DNA of 64,000 nucleotides from an uncultured Acidobacteriota bacterium (GCA_903847975.1 CAINFC010000036.1:20410-84409); one strand, 5' to 3'. Positions 8,401 to 17,887 are shown, counted from the first letter of the stretch. The notes: a model not told the origin generated them from the letters alone. A program made the numbers and translations.

Positions 8401-9996
8401 TTATTTTCGGATGAGCGGCAGAAAGGTATAGGTGGGCGGGGTATAGAGGATCTTCACCGAAGCTCCAACCAGATCCCCCGGTCCAGGCGGAACAGGCAGG
8501 GTGGAAACCGGCAGCTCATAGATAAAAAAATAAGCATATTGGGTGTTATCGATCGTATGGGTTGCAGGATCATCCGCCTTGATGATTTCATAGGAGTACC
8601 CGGCGGTGTACGTGCTCTCGCCGTGAGCCAGGTAATGAAAGGTGTTGCCGAACTTGCGCACCAGGGAAGCATATCCTGCGGCGGGAAACGAGGATCGATT
8701 GAAAAACTCGGGCAGTATGTAGGTAACGCGGGCGCCCTGGGGCAGGTAAACCGGCGCGAAGTAGAAACCATTCGCGGTGCCGCCTGCGGCGTTGCTAAAG
8801 CGATGCACGACCCATTGCCCGTTGTTCAGGAAATAGTAGCGGTTGGTCAGCGGCGTAAACTCTGCGGTGGACAGGGACAGGATCCGCGTCGTTTTTTCGA
8901 TCAGAGCCTCCGTTGCCTTGGGTCCGTCGGCGGCGGCAGGTGTTCGGTCTGAGGCGGCGCGGAACGCGGGCAGCGTATACTGAGCGATGGCCCCGTAAGC
9001 GAACAGATCGCCGCTGATGCTTTCATTGGGATGGCGCAGTTCGAGCCAGTAGGAATAAGTCAGGTTGTCGACGACGGTTCCTCCGGAAGGGATCGCGAAG
9101 TTTTGGCCCTGGGCGGCCCCGGAATTCAGGCTCTGCACCGTGGCTAACACGTCGTGGACGGTATAGTCCTGGTTGGCACGATGCAGGGACAGCGATAGGG
9201 ATGCGGAGGGGTGCGTATCGATATAGCGCAAGGTCAGCCGGGTCAAAACCGCCCCATCCGGGAAGTTCAACCCTGCCACATAACATCCGGTTCCGACCGG
9301 GCCACCATAGCAATCCCCGTTCACATGTTCCAGGTGGGAAGAAGCTTTGTTCCAGGAATAACCGATTGCCTCCGGCTTGAAGCCGGAGGCCGGAACGGAC
9401 AGAATCCCGGTGTTAACGGCGGGCGGAGTGTAGTGGATGGTCACGCCGCAACCCCACGCCCGGGTGCCGGCGCTATGAGTGGATGGCGGAAGGTGCAGTT
9501 CGAGCCAGTAAACCGAGGCGAGGTTATTGATAAGCGGGTCGGTAATGCTGGAGTCTGTGGTGATAAAATAGTTGCTGCCGACTCCCGTGGGAGGGGAAAC
9601 GGCCATTTCCACTCGTTGGTGGCTCAGGTCCGAACGTACCAGGTTGGTACTGGATAGACTGTTGGAATAATCCTGGAAGAAGCAGAAATCCACCTTTTTA
9701 ACGACCGCGCCATGAGGCAAATTCACCGGGGCGTAATAGACGCCGTCCGCATAGGAAGCGTCCATATGTGCCAGGTAGTTGCCGTAATTTTCGTAATCGT
9801 AAAGGTCGTCGGCAGGTACGAAGGCCGCCGGCGGGACTGCCAGGTATTCGGTCCCGGGGGCCGCCGGTGCGGCCGGCCCGTTCCGGTCAGGAAAATCTGC
9901 GTCCGCCCGTGCCACCGATAAGGGCGCGGTCATAAGAAAGCCGCAGACCAGAATGGCTGCCATACGATCCAGCCGATCCATGGGCCGTTTTTTCAT
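8401..9996 (-). CDS. Secreted protein of three ~150-residue repeats, FLPLIRK C-terminus
   Basis: This encodes 531 residues from the ATG at 9996, chosen because GGGAGA sits 7 bases upstream and a signal peptide follows (MKKRPMDRLDRMAAILVCGF); the open frame runs on to 10116 without such support. After the signal come three related beta-rich segments (about residues 50-185, 190-350 and 375-525). Each has a hydrophobic strand before a proline-containing turn (APVNLPHGAVV, GLNFPDGAVL, PVYLPQGARV) and each closes with Y-T-[PL]-P. The segments may be lectin- or jelly-roll-like, but no family is recognised. The protein ends T-F-L-P-L-I-R-K at the stop, one of the clearest cases of the shared C-terminal motif. 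Confidence 0.75.
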   Translation of the reverse strand: MKKRPMDRLDRMAAILVCGFLMTAPLSVARADADFPDRNGPAAPAAPGTEYLAVPPAAFVPADDLYDYENYGNYLAHMDASYADGVYYAPVNLPHGAVVKKVDFCFFQDYSNSLSSTNLVRSDLSHQRVEMAVSPPTGVGSNYFITTDSSITDPLINNLASVYWLELHLPPSTHSAGTRAWGCGVTIHYTPPAVNTGILSVPASGFKPEAIGYSWNKASSHLEHVNGDCYGGPVGTGCYVAGLNFPDGAVLTRLTLRYIDTHPSASLSLSLHRANQDYTVHDVLATVQSLNSGAAQGQNFAIPSGGTVVDNLTYSYWLELRHPNESISGDLFAYGAIAQYTLPAFRAASDRTPAAADGPKATEALIEKTTRILSLSTAEFTPLTNRYYFLNNGQWVVHRFSNAAGGTANGFYFAPVYLPQGARVTYILPEFFNRSSFPAAGYASLVRKFGNTFHYLAHGESTYTAGYSYEIIKADDPATHTIDNTQYAYFFIYELPVSTLPVPPGPGDLVGASVKILYTPPTYTFLPLIRK

Positions 9997-10335
9997 TTTG
10001 GATCTCCCATTTCCATTTTCATATCTTACCGTAAAACGTACCAGAACCGCTACAATGTCGGCATGCTTTGGAGACACTCCTGGAAGCGCGTTGGCTTTTC
10101 GAGTAGCATCATTCAATGAATTTTTCGACGGATCCCGTGGTCATTGGTCCAAGAGAAGGCAAGCCCTCCACCAGAGAGGTGGTCCGGGAGACGGCGGCGA
10201 TGGCCGGATACGCGCTGCGCCTGACTTTCCAAGGGATTGCGCGGGTCATCTTGCCGACACCTTATTGGGTTATCATTGGAGCGGGACTATCATCCGGAGT
10301 CAAATCAAGCCTGCCAAGGAGGGAATTTAAACCAT

Positions 10336-11445
10336 ATGTCCCATACGACCAACCTCGCCCACATTTCGCTTAGGCTGTTCCTTGGGTTCATGGCGATCCG
10401 GTTATGGGATGCCGGAGCCCTGGCACAGGAAAACTTACCGGCGGTGTCTCTTGCCAATGAGCGGATCGAGTTGACCATCCGTCTCCAGGGAGGCGCTTTT
10501 TCCGGGATCGGATTACGCGACGGCCCGGAAAGTCTCAACCCCCTCGCCGCCATGGGTCATTTTTTGTGCCTGGACGGTTTCGGTCAGCCTTCTCCGGAAG
10601 AGAAGGCGGCCGGCATGCCCTTTCATGGCGAGGCTTCGCGACAAAAATGGACTGCTTCTGCCGAACGGTCCGACGGCAATGCCCGCTCGGTTTCTCTTCG
10701 CTGCTCCCTTCCATTGGCGCAGGAGTCTTTTTCCCGAACACTTGAGATCGTCGATGGAGAAAGCATCGTTTATGTCAAAAGCCAGCTCGAAAGCTGGATA
10801 GGAGTGGATCGCCCGGTTTCCTGGGCGGAGCATGCCACTCTTGGGCCACCCTTTCTTGAGAAGGGCGAGGTGGTTGTGGACATGCCCGCAACCCGGTGTC
10901 GGGTGCGCGCCGAGAAGCCCGGCCCGATTCCAGGACGCCTGATCTACCTTCAGGAATTCCTCTGGCCTATGGCTCCTGTAAAGGAAGGCGGAGAAGCGGA
11001 TTTACGTCTCATCCCGGATCGGAAATTCCTGGATCTGGCCACTTGCCGGATCGATCCCCAAAGAAAGCTGGGCTTTGTGACCGCCCTTCAACTTAAGAGG
11101 CGTCTGCTTTTCGGGTATCTGTTCCGCCGAGAGGAGTATCCCTGGCTGATGAGTTGGATGAACTATACCGGTGACGCCCGGGCCGCGCGCGGAATGGAGT
11201 TCTCCACCCAGCCATTTGACATTTCGCGGCGTGAGACGGTAGAAGCCAATCCCATGTTCGGATCGCCGACTTTCCGCTGGCTGCCTGCCAAATCCAAAAT
11301 CAGCTCGAGCTTCCTGCTCTTCTATACCCCGGTACCGGCAGGGTTCTCGAGAGTGGATGAAATCACATGGAGGGAAGGGAAACTCGTGATCGAAGATCAT
11401 TCCTCAGGAACCACCATCGTTCTCTCCGCATCCCGGCCGCTCTGA
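10336..11445 (+). CDS. Secreted galactose-mutarotase-like protein
   Basis: This encodes 369 residues from the ATG at 10336, with AAGGAGGG about 13 bases upstream. A signal peptide covers the first ~30 residues (LRLFLGFMAIRLW). The next stretch, VSLANERIELTIRLQGGAF, is the usual opening of aldose-1-epimerase/galactose-mutarotase-type beta-sandwiches. The rest keeps alternating strands with aromatic residues but shows no clear catalytic His/Glu set, so a carbohydrate-binding rather than epimerase role is possible. It stands alone on the plus strand and converges with the PLL-like gene after a 41-bp gap. Confidence 0.65.
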   Translation: MSHTTNLAHISLRLFLGFMAIRLWDAGALAQENLPAVSLANERIELTIRLQGGAFSGIGLRDGPESLNPLAAMGHFLCLDGFGQPSPEEKAAGMPFHGEASRQKWTASAERSDGNARSVSLRCSLPLAQESFSRTLEIVDGESIVYVKSQLESWIGVDRPVSWAEHATLGPPFLEKGEVVVDMPATRCRVRAEKPGPIPGRLIYLQEFLWPMAPVKEGGEADLRLIPDRKFLDLATCRIDPQRKLGFVTALQLKRRLLFGYLFRREEYPWLMSWMNYTGDARAARGMEFSTQPFDISRRETVEANPMFGSPTFRWLPAKSKISSSFLLFYTPVPAGFSRVDEITWREGKLVIEDHSSGTTIVLSASRPL

Positions 11446-11486
11446 CACAAAAAAACGGTAACGATGGGAAATTGCCTGTCCCTTGC

Positions 11487-12761
11487 TCACCGGGTCATCA
11501 CCGGTAGGAAGACTCGGCTGGCGGTTTCCAGGTTGTGATGCAGAGCGCCATCGCTGCCCACCGCGAATATTTCCAGGCTTCCATCCAGATTGCGGGCCAC
11601 CGCCAGCTGATTGGTCAGACTGGCGCCGGCCGGTTTGCCGAGGTTCGACCACAGGCCCCAGCTGCTGCTGGGCGCCGTTTGAACGATGTGCCACAGCAGG
11701 CCGTCGCTGCCCAGCACAAATAACGCCATTCTTCCGCTGCTTTGAAGGCCCACGACCGGGTCACTGCCGGAAAATGAGGTGAACAGCACGGTCCCCAGAC
11801 TGGCCCAACCGCTCCAGAATGAATTCGGAGCCACCTGCCATTTGTGCCAGATGCCACCGTCGTCGCCGCTGGCAAACAGCTCCAGGCGTCCATCCTGGTT
11901 CTGGCTGACAACGGGGGAGCCAAGACGGACGCCGTTCGGCTTGCCCATCCCTACCCAGCCGCTCCATCCACCGTTGGGAGCCGTTTGATAATTCAAGTAG
12001 ATTTCATAGTTGCTGCCCCGCACAAATATTGCCTGGCTCCCGTTCTGCTGCCGGCTGGCGCACAGGATCGGATCGATAGAAATTCCGCCTGGCATCCCCA
12101 TGCTGGACCAACTTCCCCAGCTGCCGTTGGCTGCAACTTGGGCTTTTCGCCAGACGTTGCCATCGCTTCCCTTGACGAAAATTTCCAGCCGGCCATCCTG
12201 GTTGCGACCGGCATATGGGCCATTGGCGTCAATGCAGCTGGAGGCGGAAATGGTCTCCATGGAAGCCCAACTATTCCAGCCATTATTGATAGCGGTTTGG
12301 CCGATATGTTCGATGTCGTAGTGCGGACCCGGGCACGGTCCGCCTTTCGCAACCTTCAGGCTCTGGGCGAACACCTCCAGTCGTCCATCCTGGTTCCATC
12401 CGACGGATGGCGCCGCTTGGGCGTCGCTTGAGCCAAGGGCATTCCAGTTGCTGAGAAACCAGGTTCCCGGTAGCCATTGGAAAATCTGGTAAATACTCAG
12501 ATACGGCCAGCTCCCTAAACCCCGCACCTGGGCAAATATTTCCAGGCGTCCATCCTGATTCTGGCCGATTACCGGCCATTCCACAGTGCCCCCGGTCGGT
12601 TTCCCGAGACTATACCATCCGCTCCAGGCAACAGCTTCTAAAGAAGCGGCAGGGGAGGCCGACAGAGCCCCGTAGTGCATGAGCATGCCAGCCACCAGAA
12701 GCAGAGCACACCCGGTTGAAATGCCTCTGAGCCACATACGTTCCTTGGAGAAGGAGAACAT
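11487..12761 (-). CDS. Secreted PLL-like seven-bladed beta-propeller lectin
   Basis: This encodes 424 residues from the ATG at 12761. A second ATG at 12740 has AAGGA just upstream and would also give a good signal peptide (MWLRGISTGCALLLVAGMLM). The mature part is made of about seven ~50-residue blades, each carrying N-x-D-G-R-L-E-[IVL]-F and a W-S-G-W or W-x-S-W strand with a following [SG]-x-G-[KM]-P. This is the pattern of PLL/tectonin-like lectin propellers that bind fucosylated or methylated sugars. It ends V-F-L-P-V-M-T-R, another instance of the C-terminal motif. It is likely a surface or secreted glycan-binding protein. Confidence 0.8.
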   Translation of the reverse strand: MFSFSKERMWLRGISTGCALLLVAGMLMHYGALSASPAASLEAVAWSGWYSLGKPTGGTVEWPVIGQNQDGRLEIFAQVRGLGSWPYLSIYQIFQWLPGTWFLSNWNALGSSDAQAAPSVGWNQDGRLEVFAQSLKVAKGGPCPGPHYDIEHIGQTAINNGWNSWASMETISASSCIDANGPYAGRNQDGRLEIFVKGSDGNVWRKAQVAANGSWGSWSSMGMPGGISIDPILCASRQQNGSQAIFVRGSNYEIYLNYQTAPNGGWSGWVGMGKPNGVRLGSPVVSQNQDGRLELFASGDDGGIWHKWQVAPNSFWSGWASLGTVLFTSFSGSDPVVGLQSSGRMALFVLGSDGLLWHIVQTAPSSSWGLWSNLGKPAGASLTNQLAVARNLDGSLEIFAVGSDGALHHNLETASRVFLPVMTR

Positions 12762-13335
12762 GATAAAAAATGGGTATATGGATAGGCCGGCAAGCGCTTT
12801 TCCACATTTTAATACTATTTCCCAAGTATAAGGCCCAATTACAGCGAAAGCAAGCATTAAAGGAAAAAATGGAGGCGTCAGAGATGAATCGGCGGCCTGT
12901 CTGGCGGGATTCCCGACGAAAAGCCGGTACCGGGAAGCGGGAGATACGAAATTGATTATCCTCAATTAACAATTCCTCGATTCGCGTGTCGCGCATGGCA
13001 GACGATGGCGCTGCAACCCAATTCCGTCAGCGCATATGGGAAATGTCCCAACCCGCCGGCTTCAGGTTTTTCCGCGATCCGGGGAAAGGGGTTAAAAACG
13101 GAGCCCGTCCAGGCTGTCCCTGATTCAGGCCGCGGTTATCTCCCTGTCGTCGAGGACCGTATACCATAAACAGGAAGTGCTCGGATCCCTCCTCGGCGCG
13201 ATAGTGGCCCGCGGGAATGCAGATGGTATCGACTGCCCTGTATCCGTCGATCTTTGCCGGCATGCCCCGTGGCCCATGTTTCCCATTTGCTTACCACTTT
13301 GCAGGAAACAGCATCCACGAGGTCATGGGCGCTCC
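12762..13335. other. Gene-poor stretch between the PLL-like gene and the sulfatase gene
   Basis: A possible minus-strand promoter for the PLL-like gene (TTGGGC, 18 bases, TATTAA) lies about 12800-12830. A short minus-strand frame at ~13130-13263 (AVDTICIPAGHYRAEEG) reads like a fragment of real protein but has no start, family or intact length. I see no other feature. Confidence 0.4.
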
Positions 13336-14751
13336 TTACCGCGGCCAGGGGAAATTCATTTGACCGGCGCCGGCGTCGGTCGGTCCGGGGGGGAGTTCCT
13401 TCTTCCAGCCAAGAAGTTTTTGGCGGAGCGGTGCGACCGTTTCGGGATATTTTTCTGCCACATTGTTGAGCTGGGTCAGATCCCGGCGAACATCGTATAA
13501 TTCCACCCGACTGCCGTCCGGGTTCATCAGCAGCTTCCAGTCGCCATCGCGGATGGCCAGCATCGGGCTGTGATGGAAGGGTTCTCCGGCAATCCGGAAA
13601 CGCCACTCCCACAGCAAAGGAGTCTTCCGGGCCCGCGGGCGCCCCAGGAAAACATCGCTCATGTCTTCGCCATCCAGCGGGTGCCGAGCCGGGACTTCCA
13701 CCCCGGCCAGATTGCAGACCGTAGGCAGCCAATCCACGCCGGCGACCACGGAAGTATCGTCCATTTTCCCCGGGGTAACTCCTCCGGGCCCCGGCCAGCG
13801 GATGATCCCCGGAACACGGACGCCGCCTTCATAGAGACTCCGCTTTCGGCCGCGGAAGGGTCCGGCACTGCCGATGCCGCTATGGCCCGCATTGCGGATG
13901 TGGATATCCTCCGGCCCGTTGTCGCTGCTGAAAAGGATCAAAGTATTCTCCGTCAATTTCAGGTCGTCGAGTGCCTGGAGGAGCCGGCCGAGGTGCCGGT
14001 CCAAATCGGTCACGGAGCTGTTGAAAACCTGGGCGGCGCTGGCCAAAGGAAAATCCTTGCCTCCGGCCCGGAGGTTGGAATAAAGCGCCATCTGCTCCGC
14101 GGTCGGATTCAGAATGGCATGCGGCACGAGGGTCCAGAGTTGCAGATAAAAGGGTTCCTCTTTATGGGTACGGATGAACCGGATTGCCTCGTCGACAAAG
14201 AGCGCCGATGACCTGGCCCGATAGTAGGGATCCTCTGCCGGTCCCTCGGCGCTGCCGCTTTCCCCGCTGCCCACGAAATCGAATCCGTAGGCATCCGGAG
14301 AAGGCCCTCCGGAGTTGCTTCCCAGGTGCCACTTGCCGATATGCCCGGTGACATAGCCGGCCTGCTTCAGCAGAGTGGGCAGGTTTGGCACCTTGGGATC
14401 CAGGAACTGAGACATGCCGCGGGCCGTGTTCTGTTCCGGGGTGGCGAAGTGGCCATGGATACGATGTCGCGCCGGGTACTGGCCGGTCAGGAAAGCGCAG
14501 CGACTGGGAGAACAGACCGAGCCGTTGACGTAGAACTGGGTGAACAGAGTGCCTTCCCTGGCCAGGCGGTCGATATGCGGTGTCTTGATTTGAGGATGGC
14601 CGTAACAGCCGAGATCGCTCCAGCCCAGGTCATCCGCGAGGATAAAGATGAAGTTGGCTTTTCCTTTGGCGGCAACCGTTGGTGCGGAAAGCAGAAATGT
14701 CCCGCAGAGCATCAGAACGGCAGAGAATGTCGAAAACCTGTATCCCTTCAT
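13336..14751 (-). CDS. Exported sulfatase of the arylsulfatase family
   Basis: This encodes 471 residues from the ATG at 14751, with AAGGA 9 bases upstream. A signal peptide (FSAVLMLCGTFLLSAPTVAA) precedes NFIFILADDLGWSDLGCYG, the first calcium-binding block (D40, D41). The signature C80-S-P-S-R is the site converted to formylglycine. HIGKWHLG and the later SSDNGPE supply further active-site and metal ligands. The C-terminal subdomain ends in a DVRRDLTQLNNVA-type motif (usually DL.xDPxExxNLA), as in S1 sulfatases. It probably removes sulfate esters from glycans outside the cytoplasm. No sulfatase-maturing enzyme is encoded in the window. Confidence 0.93.
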   Translation of the reverse strand: MKGYRFSTFSAVLMLCGTFLLSAPTVAAKGKANFIFILADDLGWSDLGCYGHPQIKTPHIDRLAREGTLFTQFYVNGSVCSPSRCAFLTGQYPARHRIHGHFATPEQNTARGMSQFLDPKVPNLPTLLKQAGYVTGHIGKWHLGSNSGGPSPDAYGFDFVGSGESGSAEGPAEDPYYRARSSALFVDEAIRFIRTHKEEPFYLQLWTLVPHAILNPTAEQMALYSNLRAGGKDFPLASAAQVFNSSVTDLDRHLGRLLQALDDLKLTENTLILFSSDNGPEDIHIRNAGHSGIGSAGPFRGRKRSLYEGGVRVPGIIRWPGPGGVTPGKMDDTSVVAGVDWLPTVCNLAGVEVPARHPLDGEDMSDVFLGRPRARKTPLLWEWRFRIAGEPFHHSPMLAIRDGDWKLLMNPDGSRVELYDVRRDLTQLNNVAEKYPETVAPLRQKLLGWKKELPPGPTDAGAGQMNFPWPR

Positions 14752-14968
14752 GTCGGACGCATCCTTGTTTTTTCCCGGGATCCGTGGAGTTGGGCAGTCT
14801 GCTGATTTGTCGGTTCCATGGTATCCGTGGTGAATTTTAGCACACTTCCAGGCCGGCCTCCCGGGGAGGCGATTCCCTGTCCCCGGGTTGCGGACCGGCT
14901 CTGCTCGCCCCCCGGTTGAAACCTGCAGATTCATAATGAAAGTGCAAAAACTATCATGAAAAGCCATT

Positions 14969-15094
14969 AAGCGGCGAAATAGCGGATATCGTACCGGTGT
15001 GTTCCGTCATGGCCATGGGTTGCCCAGCATAATCCGGCACAGGACTGTGATTCCGAGGCATAGTCCCGTCGGGGACGGCAGAATCATGATAATC
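14969..15094 (+). repeat. Type-C REP-like element, copy 1
   Basis: This ~125-bp element runs from GCGGCGAAATAGCGGATATC to GGCAGAATCATGATAATC and is about 75% identical to 40116-40234. Both carry ATTCCGAGGCA[TA]AGTCCCGT near the right end, the left arm of a short palindrome (GTCCCGTCGGGGAC here). This resembles repeats mobilised by REP-associated tyrosine transposases, though no transposase gene is present. Confidence 0.7.
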
Positions 15095-15116
15095 TCGAAA
15101 AAAGTCCCGCTTCTGG

Positions 15117-15403
15117 ATTCCGGAAAAAGCCAAGGGCCAAAGGCCCGGCACACAGTAGCCTGGGGTGGAGCGTAGCACAGCTCCAGGTGCGCAGTTGAAA
15201 TCTACATAAGGGCTGGAAGCCCGAGACATTCTTTCGCCTTATCCCCAGAGGAAGATCCCGGACAAATATCTTTGTAAAGGATCGATCCCAGAGGATGGGT
15301 CGCGGGCTTTCAGCCCTTCGTACGTAAGGCAAACCGACCTGGGGCTCCGCTGCGCTTCACCCCAGGCTATTATGTCAGCGGGCCTTCAGCCCGCCTGCCA
15401 AAT
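15117..15403. repeat. Type-D palindrome-rich intergenic element
   Basis: This is a run of inverted repeats: GGGCTGGAAGCCC, GGGCTTTCAGCCC, GCGGGCCTTCAGCCCGC, and a longer arm pair around CCTGGGGCTCCGC / GCTTCACCCCAGG. No gene is supported across 14752-15554 apart from this element and the type-C copy beside it. Only one copy is in the window, so its being a dispersed repeat rests on its make-up. Confidence 0.6.
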
Positions 15404-15554
15404 ACAAATCCTTAACGACCCACACGTCCTCCTGCGGAGCAGGAAAAACCTTTTCCGGAAGGCACCAGATCGAATTGTTCTGGAAGCCATCACCCCTGAT
15501 AAGTTCGAAAAATTCTCTCCCCATCCGAATTACACGGACGGCTTCTTTCTTCCT

Positions 15555-15830
15555 TTATGATCTTCCCGCCTTCCTGTGAAAAGATAGGGCCAGCAGGAAG
15601 ACAAGGAAGAGCGGGGACGTTTCCTGCCACTGCAAGCTGGGTCGGATCGACTCTCCGGAGGTTATCCCCGCAGCCCGAATGACCCGGAACACCTGATCCC
15701 ACCCGGCTCGCAATGGATATTGCAGAGCAAGGGCATGCTCGGGGCTTCTGAAGGAGGAGGCCATTGCTGGCAAACAAAAACCGGATCGGGCCCGCAGCCG
15801 GAAACGGTGGAGGCCGCCGAGGGGAAACAT
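15555..15830 (-). CDS. Possible small protein with C-terminal hydrophobic segment
   Basis: The open frame encodes up to 91 residues and begins 7 bases after the zinc-ribbon gene ends. The C-terminal part looks protein-like (hydrophobic SPLFLVFLLALSF followed by HRKAGRS). There is no ribosome binding site and no known family; translation could begin at the internal ATG (MASSFRS). It may be the last cistron of the sigma-factor operon or chance open frame. Confidence 0.3.
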   Translation of the reverse strand: MFPLGGLHRFRLRARSGFCLPAMASSFRSPEHALALQYPLRAGWDQVFRVIRAAGITSGESIRPSLQWQETSPLFLVFLLALSFHRKAGRS

Positions 15831-15836
15831 GAGAAG

Positions 15837-16457
15837 CTACGTCGGGTTCTGCTGACCGGCGATCGGGCCAGCCAGCTCCTGGGCGCAATTGGGACAGTAG
15901 CGATCCGTACCGGCCACCTCCTGCCGGCAGCTGGGACAACTCGGGCGCAGATTACACTTGCATGCCGGGCAATAGTTGTAACGGGCGCTGACCACCTGCG
16001 CACAGCTCGGGCAGGCGTAAGGCAGCGGCTCCCTTAACAGGAAGTAGAGGATAAATCCGAAGACCAGGTAGGCAGGCAGCATGATCAGCACCAGCATGGT
16101 CCAGAGTGTGGGGTTCATCCCCCGTCTCTGGGCATCCTGGTGAACATAAGCCACCAGGAACGCAAGCATGGCAATGAGGATCGAGCCTGCGGTGACCATT
16201 CCGGCCAAAGCCAGACCGTTCCACAATGGACTGGGATCCCGGAGGGGGCGATCATCCCCGAAATAGAGGATCGTCTGGGAAATGATATGGGCAACGAGAA
16301 AAAGGATTCCCAGAATAAGATAGACCTTCCGGGGGATCAGGCGTATCTCCTCCCGCAGGCGATAGCGCTCCCGTGTCCTCCGGAAGCGCAGCCGCCTCAG
16401 CTTGTCGCTGAGCGGGGCTCCGGCATTTTTTTGCAATGCTTCCTGCAGTTCCGTCAT
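15837..16457 (-). CDS. Membrane protein with C-terminal double zinc ribbon
   Basis: This encodes 206 residues from the ATG at 16457, chosen for the AGGAGG 5-6 bases upstream; an in-frame ATG at 16499 lacks this. A basic amphipathic N-terminus (DKLRRLRFRRTRERYR) is followed by about four transmembrane segments (VYLILGILFLVAHII, GMVTAGSILIAMLAFLVAYV, WTMLVLIMLPAYLVFGFILY). A cytoplasmic tail carries four CxxC pairs (YACPSC, YNYCPAC, PSCPSC, YCPNC). It lies downstream of the sigma and anti-sigma genes on the same strand, so it may be a target or accessory of that system. Confidence 0.75.
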   Translation of the reverse strand: MTELQEALQKNAGAPLSDKLRRLRFRRTRERYRLREEIRLIPRKVYLILGILFLVAHIISQTILYFGDDRPLRDPSPLWNGLALAGMVTAGSILIAMLAFLVAYVHQDAQRRGMNPTLWTMLVLIMLPAYLVFGFILYFLLREPLPYACPSCAQVVSARYNYCPACKCNLRPSCPSCRQEVAGTDRYCPNCAQELAGPIAGQQNPT

Positions 16458-16514
16458 GATGCCTCCTCGATGGTCATGCGTCAGGGTATTTTCGAACATA
16501 GTGATCTCTCCTTT

Positions 16515-17021
16515 TCATCCTTCCTCCTGAAAACTTTGAAAGGGAATTCCCGATTCGGCTGCTGACCGCTGCTGTTCCCGATGAAGGCTCAGGACAACGG
16601 CGACAGCGACGGCCGGCAATAGCCACCAGAACCCAAAAGCCATCTGCCAGGTCCAGGCCGGGAGGCGAAGGCTATTCCCCAGCCGATCGAGAATACTCCA
16701 GAGCCAGGAAGCGCTCCACAGGATCCAGATCCAGGAGGACGCCGCCGCACTCCAAAACAGCAGATCACCCGGGCGCGAATCCTGCAGTTCCTGGGCCCGA
16801 TTATGAACGGCCTGTTTTGTGGACCGGATCAGCTCCGGACTGACCTGCACCTGGAAGGCTTTCAGGCTTTGCAGTACCGGCTGCCATTGCCGGGATCTAT
16901 CCTTACACGCAGGACAGTTGTCCAGGTGTTGATGTAGCCACTCGCTTTCCGCCCGGGTTATCTCTCCTGCGGTTTCGGAAAGAAGCAGCTCTTCCGCCCG
17001 ATGGTGCGATTTGAAATTCAT
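16515..17021 (-). CDS. Zinc-finger anti-sigma factor, membrane anchored
   Basis: This encodes 168 residues. The N-terminus has the zinc-binding anti-sigma pattern: H-x3-C-x2-C within HLDNCPACK (residues ~31-40), preceded by HHRAEELLL as the possible first ligand region. Two Trp-rich transmembrane segments follow (AASSWIWILWSASWLWSIL and MAFGFWWLLPAVAVAVVL) with a short tail. Its ATG overlaps the stop of the sigma gene (ATGA), the usual arrangement for a sigma/anti-sigma pair. It should hold the sigma factor inactive at the membrane until a signal arrives. Confidence 0.88.
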   Translation of the reverse strand: MNFKSHHRAEELLLSETAGEITRAESEWLHQHLDNCPACKDRSRQWQPVLQSLKAFQVQVSPELIRSTKQAVHNRAQELQDSRPGDLLFWSAAASSWIWILWSASWLWSILDRLGNSLRLPAWTWQMAFGFWWLLPAVAVAVVLSLHREQQRSAAESGIPFQSFQEEG

Positions 17022-17617
17022 AGAACAGCCCCTTCCATTTTCTCCCGGAGCAGATCCAGGCCCCGGTATATTCTCGATTTCACGGTGGAGAGCGGGGCAT
17101 GAATGACCCCCGATATCTCTTCCAGAGCCAGCTCTTCCAGAAACCGCAGCACCAGCACTTCCCGGTAGCCGGCCGGCAGTTCATTCAAAGCCTGCTGGAT
17201 ATGGGTTCGTTGTTCGTTTTGCATGAAATCTTCGAGAGGGGCGGCCGTTCTTGCGGCGGTGGGAATACTCTTCTCACCGGAAACCTCATCCGCCCACTCG
17301 TCCCAGCCGATCGAAACCTTTTGCTGCCGGATCCGGTCAATGGCCAGGTTGCGGGCTATAGCGAAAAGCCAGGCCTCGAAGCGATGGCGGCCGTTATACT
17401 GACCTCCCCGCTCTACGACCCGAATCCAGGTTTCCTGGAAAAGATCTTCCGCCGTCGGACGATCCCGGGTCAAAGTCGTGAGGTAGCGCAACAAACGATA
17501 TTGGTAGCGCTCGATCAGCCGGTCCAGGACCTCCGTGTCCCGGCGCCGCAGGGCCCGGGCCAGTTCCTGGTTTTCGCTCTCCTGGTTTAACGTAATCGGT
17601 TCCGCCACGGTCATCAT
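17018..17617 (-). CDS. ECF-type RNA polymerase sigma factor
   Basis: This encodes 199 residues. Region 2 is clear (LIERYQYRLLRYLTTLTRD, then AEDLFQETWIRV and FEAWLFAIARNLAIDRIR). Region 4 is seen in LNELPAGYREVLVLRFLEE followed by the helix-turn-helix ALEEISGVIHAPLSTVKSR. It starts the operon sigma, anti-sigma, zinc-ribbon membrane protein. The linker between regions 2 and 4 is somewhat long (WADEVSGEKSIPTAAR) but within the normal range. It probably autoregulates its own operon; the signal is unknown. Confidence 0.93.
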   Translation of the reverse strand: MMTVAEPITLNQESENQELARALRRRDTEVLDRLIERYQYRLLRYLTTLTRDRPTAEDLFQETWIRVVERGGQYNGRHRFEAWLFAIARNLAIDRIRQQKVSIGWDEWADEVSGEKSIPTAARTAAPLEDFMQNEQRTHIQQALNELPAGYREVLVLRFLEELALEEISGVIHAPLSTVKSRIYRGLDLLREKMEGAVL

Positions 17618-17887
17618 ACTATTGTCAAATACGGGCCAGAGCCGGAAAAAGACGCATGGCCGCCCCTTTTTTATCCTTATTATTCCAGCGCCCCAAGGGG
17701 ACGGGCTTCCTGTTGCCTGGCAGGGATTGAGCGCAGCGACAACGCACGGACACGCAAACGGAGCGTCAGCTGCGAACCGGCGGTCTGCCGGAAGACAAGG
17801 GTGATCCAGGGAGCCGCGGAGGGCTCGCTTTCGAATGCCCGCAGGGGGAAGCTTGCCGACCTGCTTTTCGGACCTTCGAAGAACGGC

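Noticed and set aside
13027..13263. A 78-codon minus-strand gene downstream of the sulfatase
   Set aside because: Part of it reads like protein, but there is no ribosome binding site, no family, and the upstream continuation is interrupted by a stop.
14969..15403. Insertion sequence with its own transposase
   Set aside because: No transposase frame is found in or beside the C and D elements, so they are listed as non-autonomous repeats.
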